The position numbers were made by a program, and so were the translations under genes. The notes beneath the pieces were generated by a model. It ran no database searches and was not told the DNA's origin. It saw nothing but the letters and a program-made list of their open reading frames with translations. Positions 43,465 through 52,195 of a stretch of 64,000 nucleotides of DNA are shown here, piece after piece (the first letter of the stretch is position 1; every line of letters starts with the position of its first letter). The stretch spans positions 8,866,001 to 8,930,000 of the forward strand of contig NZ_CP034539.1 of the NCBI RefSeq assembly GCF_003963535.1, read 5' to 3'. The stretch is from Streptomyces cyaneochromogenes. GTDB lineage: Bacteria > Actinomycetota > Actinomycetes > Streptomycetales > Streptomycetaceae.

Positions 43465-44332
43465 GCTGCGGTGGCTCGTATACGTGGGGGCTCGGGCCTG
43501 CGGGGGCCGGGGTCGGCGATCCGCTTGGGGCACGCGGCGGCTGAGATACGGCGCGGCGCGTCGGGTCCGCGGCAGTGGGGCTGCGGGGACGGACCTGCGG
43601 TGAGTCGGGGGGCGGACGGTGGCTCGGGCACGCGGTGAATCAGGCCTGCGGTGACTCGGATACGCGTGGCGGTCGGGCGTGCGTGCCTTCGGCCTGCGGT
43701 GGCTTGGGCGCCCGGTGGCCCAGGCTTGCGTTGACGTGGGCCGGCGGTCGGCGGCTCGGGCGCGAGGCGACTCGGGTCTGCGTGACTGGGCTTGCGGGGC
43801 CAGGGGCCGGTGGGGAGTTGGGCCACGCTGGCTCGGTCCTGCGGTGACTGAGATACGCGTCTCGGGTCTGTGCGACTGGGCTTGCGGCAGGGGGCCTGTC
43901 GGGACTTGGGCCCGCGGCGACTGGGGGTACGGGCGACTCGGGCACGCGGTGAATCAGGCCTGCGGTGACTCGGATACGCGTGGCGGTCGGGCGTGCGGGC
44001 CTTCGGCCTGCGGTGGCTGGGGCGCCCGGTGGCCCAGGCTTGCGTTGACGTGGGCAGGCGGTCGGCGGCTCGGGCGCGAGGCGACTCGGGTCTGCGTGAC
44101 TGGGCTTGCGGGGCCAGGGGCCCGTGGGGAGTTGGGCCACGCGCTGGCTCGGTCCTGCGGTGACTGAGATACGCGTCTCGGGTCTGTGCGACTGGGCTTG
44201 CGGCAGGGGGCCTGTCGGGACTTGGGCCCGCGGCGACTGGGGGTACGCGGCGACTCGGGCACGCGGCGACTCGCACGCGGTGAATCGGGCACGCGGCGAT
44301 TCAGGTACTCCGCGACTCAGGCCTGCGGTGCG
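43465..44332. repeat. Minisatellite of a degenerate 16-bp unit with ~314-bp higher-order duplication
   Basis: The whole gap between the alcohol dehydrogenase and ligase genes can be divided into roughly fifty units of about 16 bp with consensus TCGGGCCTGCGGTGAC (e.g. TCGGGCACGCGGTGAA at 43624, TCAGGCCTGCGGTGAC next). A block of about 314 bp (43623-43936) is repeated nearly perfectly at 43937-44252. The + strand is strongly G-rich. The final unit TCAGGCCTGCGGTGCG (44317-44332) contains the ligase stop codon and encodes its last residues. Long open frames cross it on both strands but are low-complexity by-products. Confidence 0.88.
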
Positions 44333-45387
44333 AAGATCTCCGCGAGGTCGTAGCGGACCGGCTCCTCCAGTTGTGCGTAGGTGCAGCTCTCGGGGGTGCG
44401 GTCCGGGCGCCAGCGGCGGAAGCGGGCCGTGTGCCGGAAGCGGACGCCGTTCTCCATGTGGTCGTACGCCACCTCGGCCACCCGCTCCGGCCGGAGCGGC
44501 ACCCAGGACAGGTCCTTCTTGCCCGACCAGCGGCTCGGCGCGCCCGGCAGCCGGGCCGACTCATGGGCCGCCTCGTCGGACCAGGCCGCCCACGGATGCC
44601 CCGCGACGTCGTCCATGCGCAGTGGCTCCAGTTCCTCGACCAGTTCGGCGCGCCGCTTCATGGAGAACGCGGCCGACACGCCCACATGCTGGAGGGTGCC
44701 CCGGTCGTCGTGGAGACCGAGCAACAGGGAGCCCACGACCGGTCCGCTCTTGTGCAGGCGGTATCCCGCGACGACGACGTCCGCCGTCCGCTCGTGCTTG
44801 ATCTTGAACATGGCGCGCTCGTCCTGGAGATAGCGCAGGGTGAGCGGCTTGGCGATGACACCGTCCAGCCCGGCCCCCTCGTACTGCTCGAACCATCCCC
44901 GGGCCGTCTCGACGTCGGTCGTGGCCGGCGCCACGTGCACCGGCGCCGTCGCCCCGGGCAACGCCATGGTGAGCAGCGCCCTCCGGTCCGCCAGTGGCGT
45001 CTCCAGCAGCGAGCGGTCCGCCAGCGCCAGCAGATCGAAGGCCACGAACGACGCCGGTGTCCTCTCGGCCAGCGTCCGCACCCGGGAGTCGGCGGGGTGG
45101 ATGCGCTCGGTGAGCGCGTCGAAGTCCAGCCGCCCCTCGCGCGCGATGACGATCTCCCCGTCCAGCACGCACCGCTCCGGCAACCGCTCCTTCAATCCCG
45201 CCGCCAGCTCGGGAAAGTACCTGGTCAGCGACTTTGTGGTACGGCTGCCCAGCTCGACCTCGTCCCCGTCCCGGAACACGATCGCCCGGAACCCGTCCCA
45301 CTTCGCCTCGTACTGCATGCCCGGCGGGATCTTCGCCACCGACTTGGCGAGCATCGGCTTCACGGGCGGCATCACCGGCAGGTCCAT
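44317..45387 (-). CDS. ATP-dependent DNA ligase (LigC / LigD-ligase-domain type)
   Basis: 356 aa. The nucleotidyl-transfer lysine is K29 in motif I YEAKWDGFR. Further motifs: LDGEIVI, FVAFDLLALADRSL, EGAGLDGVIAKPL and the OB-fold end with VPLRPERVAEVAYD. It seals nicks or ends in the cytoplasm, likely in nonhomologous end joining or base excision repair. It is divergent from a LigD-type polymerase, so the two activities fused in classical LigD are separate here. The last codons lie in a minisatellite unit. Confidence 0.9.
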   Translation of the reverse strand: MDLPVMPPVKPMLAKSVAKIPPGMQYEAKWDGFRAIVFRDGDEVELGSRTTKSLTRYFPELAAGLKERLPERCVLDGEIVIAREGRLDFDALTERIHPADSRVRTLAERTPASFVAFDLLALADRSLLETPLADRRALLTMALPGATAPVHVAPATTDVETARGWFEQYEGAGLDGVIAKPLTLRYLQDERAMFKIKHERTADVVVAGYRLHKSGPVVGSLLLGLHDDRGTLQHVGVSAAFSMKRRAELVEELEPLRMDDVAGHPWAAWSDEAAHESARLPGAPSRWSGKKDLSWVPLRPERVAEVAYDHMENGVRFRHTARFRRWRPDRTPESCTYAQLEEPVRYDLAEIFAPQA

Positions 45388-45461
45388 GGTCCGATTCTGC
45401 GCGCATACGGCGGCTGTCGCCCAGTGTGCGAGGCGTGGGCGGTGGGCCTACCGTGGCTCGC

Positions 45462-46487
45462 ATGGGCGAAGCGGTGGAGCTTGAGGCGGGCGGCAGAACC
45501 GTGCGCCTGTCCAACCCGGCCAAGATCTTCTTCCCGGAGCGCGGCTTCACCAAGCTGGACCTCGCCCAGTACTACGTCGCCGTCGGCCCCGGCATCCTGC
45601 GCGCCCTGCGCAACCGTCCCACCACCCTGGAGCGCTACCCGGACGGAGTGACCGGCGAGTGGTTCTTCCAGAAACGGGCGCCCAAGAACATGCCCGACTG
45701 GATCCCCACCGCCCACATCACGTTCCCCAGCGGCCGCAGCGCCGACGAGATGTGCCCCACCGAGGAGGCGGCCGTCCTGTGGGCCGCCCAGTACGGCACG
45801 CTCACCTTCCACCCCTGGCCGGTGCGCCGCGACGACGTCGACCGCCCCGACGAACTCCGCATCGACCTCGACCCGCAGCCCGGCACCGACTTCGACGACG
45901 CCGTGCGCGCCGCCCACGAACTGCGCGCCGTCCTCGACGAGTTCGGCGGCCTGCGTGGCTGGCCCAAGACCTCCGGCGGCCGCGGCCTGCACGTCTTCGT
46001 GCCGATCGAGCCGCGCTGGACCTTCACCCAGGTGAGGCGCGCCGCCATCGCGGTGGGCCGCGAGCTGGAACGCCGGATGCCGCAGCAGGTGACGATCAAG
46101 TGGTGGAAGGAGGAGCGGGGCGAGCGCATCTTCATCGACTACAACCAGACGGCCCGCGACCGCACGATCGCCTCCGCCTACTCCGTACGCCCCCGCCCGC
46201 ACGCCCCGGTCTCCGCACCCCTGCGCTGGGAGGAGGTCGGCGTGGCGCATCCCCAGGACTTCGACATCGCGACGATGCCGGCCCGCTTCGCCGAACTCGG
46301 CGACGTACACGCCGACATGGACGACCACCGCTTCTCCCTGGACGCCCTGCTGGAACTGGCCAACAAGGACGAACGCGACCATGGCCTGGGCGATCTGCCG
46401 TACCCGCCCGAGTATCCGAAGATGCCGGGGGAGCCCAAGCGGGTGCAGCCGAGCCGGGCGAAGAAGGAGCCGGACGGGACGGACTGA
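45462..46487 (+). CDS. LigD-type polymerase/primase (NHEJ Prim-Pol)
   Basis: 341 aa from the ATG at 45462. Archaeo-eukaryotic primase-like polymerase: LSNPAKIFFPERGFTKLDLA, EWFFQKRAPKNMPDWIPTA, metal-binding DELRIDLDPQPGTDFDD, KTSGGRGLHVFVPI and FIDYNQTARDRTIASAYSVR. It adds nucleotides at broken ends in bacterial end joining. Only 74 bp separate it from the divergent ligase, implying a shared promoter region. No Ku gene is in the window. Confidence 0.9.
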   Translation: MGEAVELEAGGRTVRLSNPAKIFFPERGFTKLDLAQYYVAVGPGILRALRNRPTTLERYPDGVTGEWFFQKRAPKNMPDWIPTAHITFPSGRSADEMCPTEEAAVLWAAQYGTLTFHPWPVRRDDVDRPDELRIDLDPQPGTDFDDAVRAAHELRAVLDEFGGLRGWPKTSGGRGLHVFVPIEPRWTFTQVRRAAIAVGRELERRMPQQVTIKWWKEERGERIFIDYNQTARDRTIASAYSVRPRPHAPVSAPLRWEEVGVAHPQDFDIATMPARFAELGDVHADMDDHRFSLDALLELANKDERDHGLGDLPYPPEYPKMPGEPKRVQPSRAKKEPDGTD

Positions 46488-46588
46488 AGGACCCAGGCTG
46501 GGCGGACCGGGTGCCGGGCCGGACGGACCAGGGACACGGCCGGACGGCGCGGCGAGGCCCGACAGCCGTGCGTATCCTCCCCCCCGCA

Positions 46589-47229
46589 TCAGACCTTCAG
46601 CGCCGCCACCAGCCGACGGCAGTCCCTCAGCAGCCCCTCGTCCGCGGCGACGTCGTACCGGACGTTGCTTCTGTCGTCGGTGCGGCTGTCGTTGTTGTGA
46701 CGGCGTGGGGAGGACAACTCCTCGCGGATGAGGGGAAGAGCGGGTGCGGCCGCGGGACCCATGTCGATCAGACAGGCGACGACGTCCGGCCGGACCCTCG
46801 GGAACGCCGTCCAGTTGGCGAGCAGGATCGGAAGCATCTCGTCCGCGTCCCGGGTGACCTTCCACAGGGCCACCATCACGTCCTTGGACGAGTCGCGTCT
46901 CGCGACCAGCTCCCGCAGCCGCGGGGCCGGCGGCGCACCTGCCGGGCCCAGCGCGGCGGCTGTCCTCAGGGCGCTGTTCTCCGTGGGCCACTGGTGCGAC
47001 TCCATGCCCTCCCGGACCAGGGGCAGGATCCGGGCCAGGAGGGGCTCGACCTCGCCCGTCACCGCCAGCAGAGCCCTTGCCGCGTCCAGTCGAAGAGTGA
47101 GCGACTTTGCCGAGGAAGCGGTCAACTCCCGCAGCCGAGGGGCCGCTTCGGCCGCCGCAGGTCCGTACCGGGCAGGGGCGCGCACCGCCGGACCGCCGCC
47201 CAGTCGACGTCGTCGATCTCCGTGAACAC
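46589..47229 (-). pseudogene. HEAT-repeat protein gene frameshifted by an 8-bp duplication
   Basis: A GTG at 47229 with a strong GGGGAGGA site starts FTEIDDVDWAAVR, the usual beginning of streptomycete HEAT-repeat proteins. The following ~200 residues (APRLRELTASSAKSLTLRLD, LLARILPLVREGMESHQWP, AAPALPLIREEL) are in another frame. Near the switch, ACCGCCG occurs twice in register 8 bp apart (47184-47190, 47192-47198). Removing 8 bp gives a continuous 210-aa frame (DWAAVRAPARYGPAAAE). Function unknown; probably inactive. Confidence 0.6.
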
Positions 47230-47323
47230 GCTGTCCTCCCCGTTGCGCCGTGGCGTACGGCGGGCCGCCACTGATCGACAGCATGCCGTACGCCACTGAC
47301 AACGGGCCCTGCGGGAGCGCCTG

Positions 47324-49540
47324 CTACAACTCCTTGATCCGGATGTCCCGGTACGACACCACATCCGTCGTGCCGTGCACCTGGAGTCCGATGTAGCCGG
47401 AGGCGAACCGCCGCCCGTCCGTGCCCGGGTCGTCCGCGCGCGGGGGGACGAAGTCCTGGCCGCCGGTGTTGTCGAACTCGTTGATCAGCACGCCGTTGCG
47501 GTAGACCGAGTAGTGCTGGTCGACCACGCGGATCTCGTAGTCGTTCCACGTGCCCTTCTGGGTGACGCCGGCGCCCGCGAGCCCCACCCGGTCGAAGCCG
47601 TAGACCGAGCCCGTCTTGTACATGTCGCCGTCGGGCCGGTCGAGCACCTGCACCTCGTGGCCGTACTTGATGGCCACCCACTCCGGCCGTGACTCCTCGG
47701 GGTGGTCGTGGACCCACGGGAAGCGGACGAACACCCCGGAGTTGGCGTTGCCCGTGCCCGGTGCGTCGTCACGCCACTGGAGCTTGAGCGAGAAGTCGCC
47801 GTACTTGCGCTCGGGGAACCAGAGCATGCCGAGGCCCGGCCTGGTGGTGCCGCTGGTGATCGAGCCGTCGAGGTTCGGCGCGAACGAACCGCCGCCCACC
47901 TGCTGCCACTTGGCGAACGACGCCGCGCTGCCGTCGAGGATGGTGCGGTAGCCCTCGGTCTGGCCGGGCCTGCCGATCCCCGACTCGCGGGCGGCCACGC
48001 GGATGGCGTCGTACTCGCGCTGGTCGACGACGCCGTCCTTGAGGAGCTTGTCCAGGACCGATTTCACGTGCTTGAGGAACAGCGCCTGGGACGTCCACTG
48101 CCTCTCGTCCTCGATCAGCTCGTTGATCCGGCACCGGCTGTTGGTGAGCCGGTTGGGGACACCCGAGTCGACCGTGCCGACGATCACCGTCAACCGCTCG
48201 TCGAACTCCGGGCAGTTGGGCGCCGGAACCTGGCTCGACACCACGGTGAAGGTCACCGTGCGGGCCGCCGCGGTGTTGCCCGCCTTGTCCGTCGCCCGGT
48301 AGGCGAGGGTGTGCGTGCCCGCCCGGTCGACGACCACCGGGGCGCCGTACGCGAGGTACGGTCCGCCGTCGAGCGAGTACTCGATCCGGTCGAGCCCCGA
48401 GCCGCCGTGCTCGTCGGTCGCCGAGACGGTCACCTTGGCATGGCCCACGTACGCGCCGTCGGAGTTCTTCGTGCCCTCGACGGTCACGCCCGTCACCGGC
48501 GCGGTGGTGTCCGGCTGGGGCGCCGCGACCACCGTGAACTGCACGCTCTTCTCGGCGGCCACGTTGCCCGCCTTGTCGGTGGCCCGGTAGCGCACCGTAT
48601 GGGTGCCGACCTGATGCACCATCACCGGCGCGGTGTACGGCTGCCAGGCGCCGGAGCCGATCGCGTACTCGATGGTGTTGACGCCGGAACCGGTGTCGGA
48701 GGCGGAGACGGTGACGGTCGCCATGTCGATGTACGTGCCGTCGGGGTTCTTCTCGCCGCTGACGGTCGCCGAGGTCTCCGGCGCTGTCGTGTCGTCGGTC
48801 GGCGGTGCGACGACCGTGAACGCGACGCTCTTCTCCGCCGAGACGTTCCCCGCCTTGTCGAGGGCGCGGTAGCGGATCCTGTGGTCGCCGACCTGGTCGA
48901 CGACGACCGGGGTGGTGTACGGCTGCCAGGCGCCCGTGTCGCCGATCGCGTACTCGACGCGGTCGACCCCGGAACCGCCGTCGTTGTCGGTGGCGTGGAC
49001 GGCCACGCTCGCCGAACCGACGTACTGACCCTGTCCGTTCTGCGTCCCGCTGACGTGTGCCGAGGCCTCGGGTGCCGTGGTGTCCTCGCCGCTGCCCTCG
49101 GTCACCACCAGGATGCCCTGCATCTGCCCGTGGCCGGGGATCGTGCAGTAGTAGCGGTAGCGGCCGGGGGTGAGGGTGACCTCGGCGGTGTGGCGGCCGC
49201 CCTGGTCGTCGTTGGGGTTGGCGAGGATGTTGAGCTGGACGTCGTTGTTGAACTCCGGGTCGGAGGTGTCGAACGTCAGCGTGTGCGGCATTCCGGTGGT
49301 GTTGCCGGTCGCCGTGCTGTTCTCGAAGACGATCGTCGCCTGACCGGCCACGGCCGTCGCGGGCGCCGTCGTGTACTTGGTGATGTCGTCACCCGCGGTC
49401 CAGGTGAGCACCTGCGCGGCCGCCGCGGCCGGGGCGTCGGGCTGTCCGACGGCGACGGGCGCGGACTGCAGCCCCAGCATCACGAGCAGCGCGGCCACCA
49501 GGGCCGTGAAGACTCTTCGTCGATGGCGTCGGCGTATCAC
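47324..49540 (-). CDS. Secreted cupredoxin / OmpL47-repeat / DUF1080 (3-keto-disaccharide hydrolase-like) protein
   Basis: 738 aa from a GTG at 49540 (GGAGGA upstream) overlapping the previous stop. A signal peptide ends near residue 40. Residues ~45-146 are a plastocyanin-like cupredoxin with type-1 copper ligands H86, C132, H137, M140 (CTIPGHGQM). Three OmpL47-type beta repeats of ~95 residues (EYAIGSGAWQPYTAPV, YRATDKAGNVAAEKSV) follow. The C-terminal ~200 residues are DUF1080, a concanavalin-like fold seen in 3-ketoglycoside hydrolases. It probably acts outside the cell on oxidised sugars while carrying an electron-transfer copper. Confidence 0.82.
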   Translation of the reverse strand: MIRRRHRRRVFTALVAALLVMLGLQSAPVAVGQPDAPAAAAAQVLTWTAGDDITKYTTAPATAVAGQATIVFENSTATGNTTGMPHTLTFDTSDPEFNNDVQLNILANPNDDQGGRHTAEVTLTPGRYRYYCTIPGHGQMQGILVVTEGSGEDTTAPEASAHVSGTQNGQGQYVGSASVAVHATDNDGGSGVDRVEYAIGDTGAWQPYTTPVVVDQVGDHRIRYRALDKAGNVSAEKSVAFTVVAPPTDDTTAPETSATVSGEKNPDGTYIDMATVTVSASDTGSGVNTIEYAIGSGAWQPYTAPVMVHQVGTHTVRYRATDKAGNVAAEKSVQFTVVAAPQPDTTAPVTGVTVEGTKNSDGAYVGHAKVTVSATDEHGGSGLDRIEYSLDGGPYLAYGAPVVVDRAGTHTLAYRATDKAGNTAAARTVTFTVVSSQVPAPNCPEFDERLTVIVGTVDSGVPNRLTNSRCRINELIEDERQWTSQALFLKHVKSVLDKLLKDGVVDQREYDAIRVAARESGIGRPGQTEGYRTILDGSAASFAKWQQVGGGSFAPNLDGSITSGTTRPGLGMLWFPERKYGDFSLKLQWRDDAPGTGNANSGVFVRFPWVHDHPEESRPEWVAIKYGHEVQVLDRPDGDMYKTGSVYGFDRVGLAGAGVTQKGTWNDYEIRVVDQHYSVYRNGVLINEFDNTGGQDFVPPRADDPGTDGRRFASGYIGLQVHGTTDVVSYRDIRIKEL

Positions 49541-52017
49541 CGGGTTCCTCCTCTCGCCAGCCGGTCGGCGGCCGGAGTCGGCCCGCCGCCCGTGTAAGTG
49601 ACCCGCCACAGCGCCGACCTGGCGTCCGAGGTGAAGAAGCCGCGGCCGTAGTCGAGCACGTACAGCGCGCCGTCCGGACCGAACTTCCAGTCCATGAGGT
49701 TCTTGATGCCGTCGTTGCCGATCGGCACGATCTTCTTCAGTGACTCGGAGTGGACGGGCAGGCCGCCGTCACCGTGTGTCCTCGGGTCGGTGATCACCGC
49801 GTTGCGCGGCTGGTCGGCGTCGTAGAAGTCGCCGACGAACCACTTGCCGTCCCAGTAGGCCGGCCATTTCGTCCCGCTCGTGCTCGCCGTGTCGTACCGG
49901 TACACCGGCCCGTTCATCGCGGCCTGGCCCCCGCCCTTGAGCCACGGCAGCGCATACGTGGCCTCCTCCTGCTTGTACGACGGCACGCCGTTCGCGTCAC
50001 GCGGGAAGTCCGGGGCGCCGCCCTGCGGTGAGTACCAGATGTTGTTGCCGGTGACCGGCGGGAGGTTGACGAGGCCGTCGTTGTTCGGCGACTCGTTCTT
50101 CGGGTGGTCGCAGTCGTACCAGCCCAGCGGCTTGCTCGGATCGGGCAGGTTGCGGTCGCGGTAGGGCTGCTTGTTGCCCATGCAGTACGGCCAGCCCCGG
50201 TTGCCCGCCTTGGTGATGACGGCGAACGTGTCGTACTTCGCCGGGCCCCACGTGGTCGAGGGCGCGGAGGCGTCGGGACCGACCCAGCCCGCGTACAGGA
50301 TGTCGGTCTGCCGGTCGACGAAGATGCGCGCCGGGTTCCTGACGCCCATCACATAGATCTCGCCGCGCGTCTTGCCGCCGCCCTCGTCGGTCTCCTCGCC
50401 GGTGAAGAGGTTCCCGTCCGGGAGGGTGTACGTCCCGTCCGGCTCCGGGTGGATGCGCAGGATCTTGCCGTTGAGGTTGTTGGTGTTGCCGGCGGTGCGG
50501 CGCGCGTCGGCGAAGGAGACGCCCTTGTAGTGGGGCTCGGGGTTGTTGCCCGAGTAACCGTCGCTGAAGCGGCTGGAGTTGTTGTCGCCGGTCGCGATGT
50601 ACAGGTTTCCCTTGGAGTCCCAGGTCATCCCGCCGCCCGAGTGGCAACAACTGTGCACCTGCACCGGCCACTTGAGCAGGACCTTCTCACTGCTCAGGTC
50701 CAGCTTGCTCGTGGCCGGGTCGAGCGTGAAACGGGAGACCCGCCGCTCGGCCATCCGCGTGTCGCGGTTGAGCCGGGAGTGCGGGGTGTAGTGCAGATAC
50801 ACCCAGCCGTTGTCCTCGAAGCGCGGATCGAGCTCGATGCCGAGGAGCCCCTCCTCGACCTTGATCAGCTCATCTCCGCCGCCCTTGTTCCCGAAGACCG
50901 TGAGCGCCCCGGCCAGGGTGACCTTCTTGGTCTTCGGGTCGTAGACGTGGATCTCGCCCTTGCCCTTGCCGATCTCCGGGTTGTTCCAGTCGGTGACGAC
51001 CGGCTGGGAGGAGTCGGCGCCGCCCCGGCCGATGTAGAGCACGCGGCCGTCGGGAGCGGTGACCAGGCCGTGCGGTTCGCCGATCTGGTCGTTCTGGCCT
51101 GGCTGGTTGGGCTGGGTGAGGCGCTCCGCCTTGTAGTTGCCGGTGATCGTGGCCTTGCAGTCGGCCTGCACGAGCCGGGTCGTCCAGAGCAGGGCGCCGC
51201 GCAGATGCGTACGGAAGTCGGTCTCGTCGTACGACGACACCGTGCCGCCCATCCCGGTGTAGAAGGAGCGGCCGCCGTCGTAGTCGCGGCACCAACTGAC
51301 GGGATGGTCCCAGCCGTTCTTGCTGCCACCCGGCTGGTACGTCGACTCGCGCACCCGGGCCACGGTGTGCACCTCGCCCGACGGGTTCTTCGTCCAGTTG
51401 AACCACTGGTCGGGACGTTTCCACTGCACCGGCAGGTCCTTGGTGGCCGGATGCCGCCGGTCGCCGACCTCGACCACCGCACGCTGTACGGCCATTGGAC
51501 TGCCGGCCGCCGGACGGGCGCCGACCAGGCCGGTGAACCAGTCCGAGTACGGCTCGGCGCGGGCCGCGTCATGGATGCCGACGAAACCGCCGCCCGCCTC
51601 CATGTAGGCCTCCAGGCCCGCCTCCTGCTCCGGGTCGAGGACGTCGCCGCCCCCGGTGAGGAACACGATCGCGTTGAGACGGCCCAGCTCGGTCTCATCG
51701 GTGAAGACCGAGGCGTCGTTGGTGGCCTCGACGTCGAAGCGCTGGTCGGTCGGGCCGGACAGGCCGATCTTCTCGATCGCCTCGATGCCGGCGTTCACCA
51801 GAGGCGACTCCTCGCCTGCGGCCGCGGACCCGTAGAAGACCAGCACACGCGCATGGGCGCCGCCCGGTGGCGACTTGACGGACATCGTTGTCAGGGGTGG
51901 CTCGGGAACCGGGCGCGCGTCGGCGGCCGGGGCGGACATCAGCCCGGCGGCGACGATCCCGGCGGTCACAGTGGCCACCCAGGTCTGTCTTCTCGTGCTC
52001 AACCCTCGTAAGTGCAT
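49537..52017 (-). CDS. Secreted ThuA-like plus PQQ-type sugar dehydrogenase fusion
   Basis: 826 aa from the ATG at 52017 (GGAGGTG upstream), with a signal peptide ending near ADARPVP. Residues ~50-285 form a ThuA-like (trehalose utilisation, glutamine amidotransferase-like) domain: VLVFYGSAAAG, NAIVFLTGGGDVLD, GGGFVGIHDAA. Residues ~300-800 are a glucose/sorbosone dehydrogenase beta-propeller: EPHGLVTAPDGRVLYIGRGG, LLGIELDPRFEDNGWVYLHY, LYIATGDNNSSRFSDGY, DWKFGPDGALYVLDYGRGFF. It would oxidise sugars outside the cell. The next gene, coupled by GTGA, supplies a cupredoxin. Confidence 0.85.
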   Translation of the reverse strand: MHLRGLSTRRQTWVATVTAGIVAAGLMSAPAADARPVPEPPLTTMSVKSPPGGAHARVLVFYGSAAAGEESPLVNAGIEAIEKIGLSGPTDQRFDVEATNDASVFTDETELGRLNAIVFLTGGGDVLDPEQEAGLEAYMEAGGGFVGIHDAARAEPYSDWFTGLVGARPAAGSPMAVQRAVVEVGDRRHPATKDLPVQWKRPDQWFNWTKNPSGEVHTVARVRESTYQPGGSKNGWDHPVSWCRDYDGGRSFYTGMGGTVSSYDETDFRTHLRGALLWTTRLVQADCKATITGNYKAERLTQPNQPGQNDQIGEPHGLVTAPDGRVLYIGRGGADSSQPVVTDWNNPEIGKGKGEIHVYDPKTKKVTLAGALTVFGNKGGGDELIKVEEGLLGIELDPRFEDNGWVYLHYTPHSRLNRDTRMAERRVSRFTLDPATSKLDLSSEKVLLKWPVQVHSCCHSGGGMTWDSKGNLYIATGDNNSSRFSDGYSGNNPEPHYKGVSFADARRTAGNTNNLNGKILRIHPEPDGTYTLPDGNLFTGEETDEGGGKTRGEIYVMGVRNPARIFVDRQTDILYAGWVGPDASAPSTTWGPAKYDTFAVITKAGNRGWPYCMGNKQPYRDRNLPDPSKPLGWYDCDHPKNESPNNDGLVNLPPVTGNNIWYSPQGGAPDFPRDANGVPSYKQEEATYALPWLKGGGQAAMNGPVYRYDTASTSGTKWPAYWDGKWFVGDFYDADQPRNAVITDPRTHGDGGLPVHSESLKKIVPIGNDGIKNLMDWKFGPDGALYVLDYGRGFFTSDARSALWRVTYTGGGPTPAADRLARGGTR

Positions 52018-52195
52018 GGGCACCTCCACGGTCACAGCAACAGCGACAAGGAAGCTAGACCCCTTTGAACGACTCGCCAATACCTATGGCCGTACTGGGA
52101 CCAACTTTGTCCTGAGTGTGGATAAACGCGGGAGTGGCCGGTACCGTCTCCCGGGTTCATCCCCGTAATTTCCGTACCACCGTGTGGAGTTCGGC

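Noticed and set aside
42783..44276. A 497-codon minus-strand frame across the minisatellite
   Set aside because: It reads through antisense alcohol dehydrogenase sequence and then low-complexity repeats; the 16-bp period is not a multiple of three, so frames are not conserved from unit to unit.
43465..44332. CRISPR array
   Set aside because: Units are degenerate and contiguous with no distinct spacers, and no cas genes are nearby.
50104..52011. A 635-codon plus-strand frame opposite the ThuA/PQQ dehydrogenase gene
   Set aside because: Antisense shadow; the residue composition is not protein-like and it lacks a ribosome site.
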